Origin: an uncultured Collinsella sp.
Lineage (GTDB): Bacteria; Actinomycetota; Coriobacteriia; Coriobacteriales; Coriobacteriaceae
Reading direction: 5' to 3'
Length of the DNA stretch: 7,063 bases
Assembly (NCBI GenBank): GCA_900767675.1
Contig: CAAFZX010000030.1
Location: forward strand, 1-7,063
The notes under the pieces are model-generated. The model was given only the letters and a program-made list of their open reading frames with translations, was not told where the DNA came from and ran no database searches. Position numbers and translations under genes: made by a program. Shown one piece after another: positions 1 through 4,309 of this stretch (the first letter of the stretch is position 1; each line of letters opens with the position of its first letter).

Positions 1-12
1 ACACCTTTCTCA
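1..12 (-). promoter_or_regulatory. Possible ribosome binding site of a leftward gene beyond the left edge
   Basis: Read on the minus strand, the last bases of the window are TGAGAAAGGTGT, containing AAAGGTG, a plausible Shine-Dalgarno match. It lies about 25-35 nt downstream of the predicted minus-strand promoter at 38-67. A start codon would fall just outside the window, so no coding sequence can be shown. This is inference from position and motif. Confidence 0.35.
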
Positions 13-37
13 ATAAAATCCCTAGCGGTTGAGTAGA

Positions 38-67
38 GTTATACCCTATCGCGCTCAAACGGGTCAA
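38..67 (-). promoter_or_regulatory. Sigma70-type promoter firing left
   Basis: On the minus strand the sequence reads TTGACC (62-67), 18 nt, then TATAAC (38-43). Both hexamers match the housekeeping consensus at five of six positions. Transcription would start near position 30 and leave a short leader with a ribosome-binding-like motif at the window edge, so a leftward gene probably begins just outside. Upstream of the -35, the minus strand carries two related words, GGTAGGTA and GGTAAGTA, which could be activator sites, but this is weak. The promoter lies downstream of the dxs-like terminator, so the unseen gene should be transcribed independently of it. Confidence 0.6.
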
Positions 68-114
68 CACGAAATAACTCAGAAACATACTTACCTTATG
101 GGTTATTCTACCTA

Positions 115-139
115 CCAAATAGGGACAGGTTTATTTTGG
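115..139. repeat. Imperfect hairpin with GGGACAGG loop
   Basis: CCAAA (115-119) pairs with TTTGG (135-139). A further TA/TA pairing is possible with one bulged base. The loop region carries GGGACAGG (122-129). It resembles the stronger hairpins at 199-237 and 6920-6950, which also centre on GGGACAG or its complement but have different stem sequences. It may be a degenerate member of a dispersed intergenic hairpin family. No coding potential was seen here. Confidence 0.4.
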
Positions 140-198
140 CAGGTTTTATCTGGGCAAACGACGATTGTTACAGCTGATATAGCGTTTTGCGTGACCTA

Positions 199-237
199 AA
201 ACCACCACAAAGGGGACAGGCACCTTTGTGGTGGTTT
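199..237. repeat. 15-bp perfect inverted repeat with GGACAGG loop
   Basis: The arm at 199-213 (AAACCACCACAAAGG) is exactly complementary to 223-237, leaving a 9-nt loop GGACAGGCA. No T-run follows on either strand, so it is not a typical intrinsic terminator. The stem is long and perfect, and the apical GGGGACAGG is shared with two other hairpins in this window. It is most likely a REP-like palindromic element, the kind often mobilised in trans by REP-associated (RAYT) transposases. The family assignment is inference and no transposase is present here. Confidence 0.65.
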
Positions 238-268
238 GGGCTGGTACGTCGCCCGGTCTCGTTGTTTT

Positions 269-325
269 GTCTCGATCTGTAACAGCTAGACGCGGAAATG
301 GGTTCTACCTGTTACAGATTGAGAT
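269..325. repeat. Hairpin repeat unit 1
   Basis: The left arm at 270-285 pairs with 309-324 over 16 bp, with one G-T wobble. The loop 286-308 is 23 nt and contains TAGA (287-290) and TCTA (304-307), which could extend pairing inside the loop. Confidence 0.85.
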
Positions 326-348
326 TATCTCCTCACCGGGATTCGAAT

Positions 349-405
349 GTCTCGATCTGTAACAGTTAGACGGGCAAAAGGTCTCTATCTGTTACAGATT
401 GAGAC
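349..405. repeat. Hairpin repeat unit 2
   Basis: The left arm at 350-365 pairs with 389-404 over 16 bp with one G-T wobble. The 23-nt loop (366-388) begins TTAGACGGG and again has TAGA (367-370) opposite TCTA (384-387). The second half of the loop differs from unit 1. Confidence 0.85.
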
Positions 406-429
406 AAAGGTCAGGGGCAAAGACGGTTT

Positions 430-486
430 GTCTAGATCTGTAACAGTTAGACGGGAATTCGGGCCATAGATGTTACAGATTGAGAT
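430..486. repeat. Hairpin repeat unit 3 (slightly diverged)
   Basis: The left arm at 431-446 pairs with 470-485, but position 434 (A opposite G482) and the innermost pair (G446 opposite A470) are mismatched. The central 11 bp (436-445 plus the G-T at 435) remain paired. The loop begins TTAGACGGG as in unit 2. This is the most decayed copy and sits about 18 bp from the terminator at 504. Confidence 0.8.
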
Positions 487-503
487 AATCGCGCCGCGAA
501 AAT

Positions 504-542
504 AAAAACCTCCGCAGGGGTGCTTCCCTTGCGGAGGTTTTT
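504..542 (-). terminator. Bidirectional intrinsic terminator of the DXS-like gene
   Basis: Positions 504-520 pair with 526-542 in a 17-bp stem with one G-T pair and a 5-nt loop (521-525). The core arm is ACCTCCGC. On the minus strand the stem ends in a run of five T; on the plus strand it also ends in a T-run (538-543), so it can stop transcription from both sides. The distal arm reaches into the TAA stop codon (542-544) of the DXS-like gene, so the gene and its terminator overlap. Confidence 0.92.
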
Positions 543-2323
543 TACTCGTTGAGTAGCCTTACGGCCTCGGTGGCCATGTTCTCGACCGTCATGCCGTTCT
601 GAGCGAGCAGCTCGTTGGGGTCGTAGCGGTCGGGGAAGCCCTTGGCGATGCCGAAGGTGCGCGTGCGCACGGGCGTGCAGGCCAAGTAGCACGCGACACG
701 CTCGCCCCAGCCACCGTCCAAGATGCCGTCCTCGAGAGTGACGACAACGCGATGCTCGGCGGCAAGGCTGTCGAGGAACTCACGGTCGAGTTCAGTTGCA
801 TAGCGCGGGTTGACGAGCGTGGCCTCGATGCCGTACTCGGCAGCCAAGCGGTTTGCCACGCGCTCGCCCAGCTCAAAGAAGTCGCCAAGCGCGAGCACGG
901 CCACGTCGCGACCCTGGCGCACCACGTTGTAACGAACGGCGCCGTAATCGGCGTCCTCGGCAGGCGCCAAGTCGGGGCGGCTTACCAAGCCAATGCCCGG
1001 CACGCGAATCGCCACGGGATGCTCGCGGTGATCGAGCGACCAGCTCAGCATGGACAGATATTCCTCCATGCAGGCCGGCGCCAAGTAGTGCATGTTGGGA
1101 AGACCGCCCAGCATGGAAATATCAAAGAACGAGAGGTGCGTCTCGGATGTGGTGCCAAAGATCGACGCGCCAAATACCAGGATGGTTGCGGGGGCGTCGT
1201 TGAGGCACAGGTCGTGCCACAGTTCGTCGTAGGCGCGCTGCAAAAACGTGCCGTACACACCAAAGACTGGCTTGGCGCCCGAGCGCGCAAGCGCGGTGGC
1301 AAAGGTCACGGCGTGTTCCTCGGCAATGCCCACGTCGACAAACTGCTTGCCTGCCGCGGCGCGAAGCTCGGATGTAAAGCCCATGATGTAGGGCGTGGCA
1401 GCCGTGATGCCCACAACCTGCGGATCGCGCTCGATGGCAGCGCTCAAGGCCTCGCCCGTAATATCGGCATAGGTGCGCGGCGCAGGCTCGCTCGGATGAC
1501 CCGGGCAGAGCTTGCGGCCGGTCGCCATGTCAAACGGACCTACATGATGCCAGCGCTCGGGGTCGCTCTGGGCTGGCTCAAAGCCCTTGCCCTTTGCGGT
1601 GGAGACGTGCAGCACGATGGGATGATCGATATCGCGCAGCTCCTGCAGCGTGTCGACCAGGGCCAACACATCGTTGCCGGCGTCCAGATAGCGGTAGTCG
1701 AGTCCCATCGCGCGGAAAACGTTGCGCTCGCAGGTGCCGTTGCTGGCGCGCAGCTCGGCCAGATTGCGATACAGGCCACCGTGGTTTTCGGCGATGGACT
1801 GGTCGTTGTCATTGACGACGATGATCAAGTTGCTGTCGAGCTCGGCGGCATTGTTAAAGCCTTCAAACGCCAGACCGCCCGAAAGCGAACCGTCGCCAAT
1901 GATGGTAATGACGTTGTAGCTGTCGCCCGCCAAATCGCGGGCGTGTGCCAAGCCGCAGCCCAGGCTCACCGATGTGGAGGTATGACCCATGGCGAACAGG
2001 TCGTGCTCGGACTCGTCGGGATTGGCAAAGCCAGAAGCCTCGCCATAACGCTCCGGATCGATATAGGTGTACGCGCGCCCAGTCAGCGCCTTGTGGGCGT
2101 AGGTCTGGTGCGAAACGTCAAAGACAATCTTGTCGATGGGGGAGTTAAACACGCGATGAAGCGCAACCGTAAGCTCAACGACGCCCAAGTTGGGGGCAAC
2201 GTGTCCGCCGACGGCGGCGGAGCTTTCGAGGATGGCGTGGCGGATCTCGCCGCAGAGCAGTGGAAGCTCGGCGCGGTCGAGAGCCTTGACGTCCTCGGGC
2301 GTTGTCGTTTGCGTAAGCAGCAT
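542..2323 (-). CDS. dxs: DXS-like thiamine diphosphate enzyme (1-deoxy-D-xylulose-5-phosphate synthase family)
   Basis: The 593-residue product has the full DXS layout. A TPP-binding domain carries GGH (H41), DVSHQ (H72) and GDG (143-145) with NDN (171-173). A pyrimidine domain carries AEEHAVTF (catalytic E335) and YGTFLQR (Y357, R363), followed by a C-terminal transketolase domain. Canonical DXS joins pyruvate and glyceraldehyde 3-phosphate to make DXP for isoprenoids, thiamine and pyridoxal. Set against E. coli DXS from memory, the DRAG...GADGQTH motif reads FGAS...GTTSETH, so Arg420 becomes G385 and Asp427 becomes T392, while His431 is kept as H396. YPRG becomes VPGI, so Arg478 becomes G443. 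The linker after the NDN motif is about 30 residues shorter, which explains the length below the usual 620-640. The start is ATG with GGAG 12 nt upstream. It stands alone, facing left. The family is certain; DXS activity is less so, and it may be a paralogue with another acceptor. Confidence 0.9.
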   Translation of the reverse strand: MLLTQTTTPEDVKALDRAELPLLCGEIRHAILESSAAVGGHVAPNLGVVELTVALHRVFNSPIDKIVFDVSHQTYAHKALTGRAYTYIDPERYGEASGFANPDESEHDLFAMGHTSTSVSLGCGLAHARDLAGDSYNVITIIGDGSLSGGLAFEGFNNAAELDSNLIIVVNDNDQSIAENHGGLYRNLAELRASNGTCERNVFRAMGLDYRYLDAGNDVLALVDTLQELRDIDHPIVLHVSTAKGKGFEPAQSDPERWHHVGPFDMATGRKLCPGHPSEPAPRTYADITGEALSAAIERDPQVVGITAATPYIMGFTSELRAAAGKQFVDVGIAEEHAVTFATALARSGAKPVFGVYGTFLQRAYDELWHDLCLNDAPATILVFGASIFGTTSETHLSFFDISMLGGLPNMHYLAPACMEEYLSMLSWSLDHREHPVAIRVPGIGLVSRPDLAPAEDADYGAVRYNVVRQGRDVAVLALGDFFELGERVANRLAAEYGIEATLVNPRYATELDREFLDSLAAEHRVVVTLEDGILDGGWGERVACYLACTPVRTRTFGIAKGFPDRYDPNELLAQNGMTVENMATEAVRLLNE

Positions 2324-2348
2324 CGTTGTGGGTTACTCCATGCGAATC

Positions 2349-2362
2349 GAGCGCCAGCGCTC
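2349..2362. promoter_or_regulatory. Small inverted repeat in the leader of the DXS-like gene
   Basis: GAGCGC (2349-2354) and GCGCTC (2357-2362) form a perfect 6-bp inverted repeat with a 2-bp centre, about 25 bp upstream of the DXS-like start codon. It could be an operator half-site pair or leader structure. At this GC content such a repeat can arise by chance. Confidence 0.3.
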
Positions 2363-2447
2363 CCTCGGCCGGCACAATTGCACAAAACAGTCTCGCACAT
2401 TTTGGCGTTTGATATGTGACGGCGGCGCGGTAATTCGCCAACTGGTG

Positions 2448-2465
2448 GGGCAAAACGTTTTGTCC
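2448..2465. promoter_or_regulatory. 18-bp palindrome between divergent genes (candidate operator)
   Basis: GGGCAAAACGTTTTGTCC is symmetric about 2456/2457: the inner 12 bp are a perfect palindrome and the outer pairs match except for one G-T. It lies in the 228-bp region between the leftward DXS-like gene and the rightward HD-domain gene, 125 bp and 86 bp from their starts. That size and symmetry fit a dimeric repressor or activator site that could control one or both directions. Promoters here are not clear: on the minus strand TTGGCG (2435-2440) followed by CACATA-like sequence is a weak candidate. No riboswitch was recognised. Confidence 0.5.
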
Positions 2466-2540
2466 GATGCCATACTGATAAGTTCCATAATGATTTTATT
2501 CATTGCGTGCAGGCTGTGGCTTGCCGCCGAGCGCCGCCGG

Positions 2541-2547
2541 AAGGAGG
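2541..2547 (+). promoter_or_regulatory. Strong Shine-Dalgarno deciding the start of the HD-domain gene
   Basis: AAGGAGG sits 4 nt before ATG at 2552. An upstream in-frame ATG at 2507 has no such signal and would add 15 residues unlike the family N-terminus, so 2552 is chosen. Confidence 0.8.
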
Positions 2548-2551
2548 CCGC

Positions 2552-3088
2552 ATGTCCGATACCGTTCGTGCCGAGAAAATCGCGTGCGAAGTAGACCATG
2601 CTGCCCGTCAACTGGCACAGGAGGGCCGTTTGGACCTGACGCGCGAGTTTATCCAGCATGGCGATGTGACGGTGTATACGCATGTGACCTCGGTGGCGCG
2701 GGCAAGTCTGTCCTTTGCCGAGCGCCTGGGCCGCGTCGGTATCTCCGTCGACCGCTTGTCGCTGCTGCGCGGGGCCCTGCTGCACGATTACTTTCTCTAT
2801 GACTGGCACGATCCCGACCCAAGCCATCGACTGCATGGCTTTCGTCACCCGTTTTTTGCCCTGGCGCGTGCGGAGGAAGATTTTGAGCTGACGTCGCGCG
2901 AGCGGAATATTATCGCGCGGCATATGTTTCCGCTGGTGCCGGTGCCGCCGACGTGTCGTGAGGCTTGGATTGTATGCCTGGCAGATAAATGGTGCGCGCT
3001 GCGTGAGACGGTCGCCGGCCGTCTGCGGCGCAAGGACGAGGCGGACGATGACGTGAGCAGCGAATCGAGCGAAAAGAGGAGAGGGTAG
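2552..3088 (+). CDS. HD-domain protein, predicted metal-dependent phosphohydrolase
   Basis: The 178-residue protein matches the HD superfamily, whose members use His/Asp-bound metals to hydrolyse phosphomonoesters or phosphodiesters, often of nucleotides. The metal ligands are visible in order: H44 (YTHVTS), H78-D79 (GALLHDYFLYDWH), then H95, H99 and H124 (ARHMFP), and D145 (CLADKWCA). The LLHDYFLYDWH and HMFPL...WIVCLADK blocks resemble a conserved but uncharacterised HD family of Gram-positive anaerobes. The extra histidines suggest a binuclear or trinuclear metal centre. The C-terminus (about 158-178) is charged and probably disordered. No signal peptide or membrane segment is seen, so it should be cytoplasmic. 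Its stop codon is 3 bp before the next gene, so the two are almost certainly co-transcribed and translationally coupled. The substrate is unknown. Confidence 0.85.
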   Translation: MSDTVRAEKIACEVDHAARQLAQEGRLDLTREFIQHGDVTVYTHVTSVARASLSFAERLGRVGISVDRLSLLRGALLHDYFLYDWHDPDPSHRLHGFRHPFFALARAEEDFELTSRERNIIARHMFPLVPVPPTCREAWIVCLADKWCALRETVAGRLRRKDEADDDVSSESSEKRRG

Positions 3089-3091
3089 ACG

Positions 3092-4111
3092 GTGGGGACC
3101 GCGATCGACATGGCATTTGACGGCGCGACACTTGCCGCCTGTCCGCTCTCGGCGCTGGTGCTCTCGTTTGCCTTCTACGGTTTTTGCGGCTGGGCGTGGG
3201 AGTCGACGGTTTGCGCCATGCTCAATCACGGACGATTTGCCAACAGTGGCTTTTTGCTGGGGCCGTGTTGCCCTATCTATGGTGTGGGCGGCATAGCCTG
3301 CTGGCTTTTGCTGCGCGGGATTCCGGATGCCTCGAGCCAGTTTGTCGCCGCGGCGCTTGTATGCAGCGTAATCGAGTACAGTGTGGGCCTTCTATTGGAA
3401 AAAACAACAGGCGCGCGCTTTTGGGATTACTCACATCTGCCGTTTAACCTGCACGGACGCATCTGCCTGTACTGGGCCTGCGCGTTTGGCCTGGGTGCGC
3501 TGTGCATTTGCCGTTTAGTGGAGCCGGCATTGCTGGGGCTGCTTGGCCATCTGCCGGTGCTAATCGTGCGCTTGGCCGCCTTCGTCGTTGCGGTCGCGAT
3601 GATGGTCGATGCGGTGTGCTCGTTGGCCAGCTGGCGCCGCCTGTCCGATCAGCTGGAGCGTGTGCGCGCCGACCTTGCCGACCGCATCAATGAGTCGCTT
3701 GCCGATGCCTCCGACTCTATGCTCGAACGTATTCCCGATTCGGCAATCGACTCGGTGGCGCAGACGCATATCCGCGGTCGCGCCGTTAACGCGTGGCTGG
3801 CCGAGCTGGGTGACGCCGCGCTCGATGCCCTGCGCGAGAAGGCTTCGATGCCGACGTTTATCTCGGATGGTGCTCGCGGCCTGGCGCTTGCTGCCCGCCG
3901 CGTGGCCGATGCCGCGCCGAGCATGCCGCGTCCGTCGCTCAGTCGTCGCCTTGCCGGCAAGCGCATGAGCCGTCCGGTGCCGAGCGTGTCACTCAGCCGC
4001 CGCGACCTGCGCTTCTTTAACGCCTTCCCGCGTCTGCGCATCAATCGCTACGAGGGCGTCATCCGAGCTACCGACCTCCGCGACCGAGCCCGCGAGCTGT
4101 TCCGGCGCTAG
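3092..4111 (+). CDS. CmpB-type putative ABC transporter permease (integral membrane protein)
   Basis: The 339-residue protein starts at GTG; AGGAGA (3077-3082) lies about 9 nt upstream, and an in-frame ATG at 3110 is less well placed. Residues about 20-175 carry several hydrophobic helices and the motifs of the CmpB-like 'putative ABC transporter permease' family (PF06541): FYGFCGWAWES (28-38), a block NSGFLLGPCCPIYG (51-64), then FWDYSHLPFNLHGRICLYW near 120-140. Despite the name, no transported substrate has been established for the family as far as I know, and no ATPase gene is adjacent. From about residue 185 there is a soluble tail of roughly 150 residues: first a heptad-like amphipathic stretch (SDQLERVRADLADRINESL), then an Arg/Ser/Ala-rich region. 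The tail is probably cytoplasmic by the positive-inside rule. Function is unknown; a link with the HD protein is inferred from the 3-bp gap. Confidence 0.82.
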   Translation: MGTAIDMAFDGATLAACPLSALVLSFAFYGFCGWAWESTVCAMLNHGRFANSGFLLGPCCPIYGVGGIACWLLLRGIPDASSQFVAAALVCSVIEYSVGLLLEKTTGARFWDYSHLPFNLHGRICLYWACAFGLGALCICRLVEPALLGLLGHLPVLIVRLAAFVVAVAMMVDAVCSLASWRRLSDQLERVRADLADRINESLADASDSMLERIPDSAIDSVAQTHIRGRAVNAWLAELGDAALDALREKASMPTFISDGARGLALAARRVADAAPSMPRPSLSRRLAGKRMSRPVPSVSLSRRDLRFFNAFPRLRINRYEGVIRATDLRDRARELFRR

Positions 4112-4146
4112 CCAGAGCGGGGCCAAGCGCGCCCTTCTCGTTCGCA

Positions 4147-4225
4147 CGTTTCCCGTTCGTTTCGCGCCCGTTGCCGCGCCGTTTCCAAGATTGCGGCACC
4201 GTTTCCATTCGACAACGCGGCGTTT
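4147..4225. promoter_or_regulatory. Five CGTTT motifs at near-helical spacing upstream of amt
   Basis: CGTTT occurs at 4147, 4158, 4180, 4200 and 4221, giving spacings of 11, 22, 20 and 21 bp, close to one or two DNA turns. Two copies are extended identically as CCGTTTCCA (4179-4187, 4199-4207). The motifs would lie on one face of the helix in the 198-bp gap before amt, a sensible place for a nitrogen-responsive regulator. No recognised GlnR or AmtR box was identified, and no clear -35/-10 pair could be assigned here. Confidence 0.4.
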
Positions 4226-4252
4226 AACAACGCCGTATCTGGTCTACACCAG
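4218..4252. promoter_or_regulatory. Two adjacent palindromes in the amt upstream region
   Basis: CGGCGTT (4218-4224) and AACGCCG (4229-4235) form a 7-bp inverted repeat with spacer TAAC. Immediately after, CTGGT (4239-4243) and ACCAG (4248-4252) form a 5-bp repeat with spacer CTAC. Both have a 4-nt loop, so they could be two small hairpins in an amt leader or operator sites. They end 57 bp before the amt start codon. Confidence 0.4.
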
Positions 4253-4309
4253 TTGCCCCTCGGCCGCATTATGGGCGCCGACAACGTCCATGCGACCAAG
4301 GGGGAGCGA

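Larger units (their letters stand above)
269..486. repeat. Array of three tandem 57-bp hairpin repeats
   Basis: Three 57-bp units start at 269, 349 and 430 (period 80 and 81 bp), separated by 23- and 24-bp unrelated spacers. Each unit has a left arm resembling TCTCGATCTGTAACAG, a 23-nt internal segment beginning NTAGACG, and a right arm CTGTTACAGATTGAGA. The arms form a 15-16-bp stem with one G-T wobble. Because the arms alternate in orientation about every 40 bp, the right arm of one unit can also pair with the left arm of the next. The array lies between the terminator of the DXS-like gene and the leftward promoter near the edge, with no ORF in it. Its function is unknown. Confidence 0.85.

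Noticed and set aside
199..237. Intrinsic terminator
   Set aside because: The stem is excellent, but neither side is followed by a T-run and no gene ends nearby on either strand.
269..486. CRISPR array
   Set aside because: Units are 57 bp with internal variable loops and palindromic arms, spacers are only 23-24 bp, there are three copies, and no cas gene is seen. Simple hairpin repeats fit better.
542..2323. Pseudogene call for the DXS-like gene because of missing residues
   Set aside because: The frame is intact over 593 codons, TPP and catalytic Glu motifs are preserved, and the gene has its own terminator, so altered specificity is more likely than decay.
752..2419. Long plus-strand ORF of 555 codons opposite the DXS-like gene
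   Set aside because: It is the antisense shadow of a clearly conserved enzyme in GC-rich DNA; its translation has no recognisable domain and lacks a good ribosome binding site.
2324..2551. TPP riboswitch upstream of the thiamine-dependent enzyme
   Set aside because: No THI-box-like CUGAGA core or paired element could be found in the leader; only small inverted repeats are present.
2333..3229. Minus-strand ORF of 298 codons opposite the HD gene
   Set aside because: Composition is Arg/His-rich and low-complexity as expected of a shadow frame. The opposite strand encodes a protein with conserved HD motifs.
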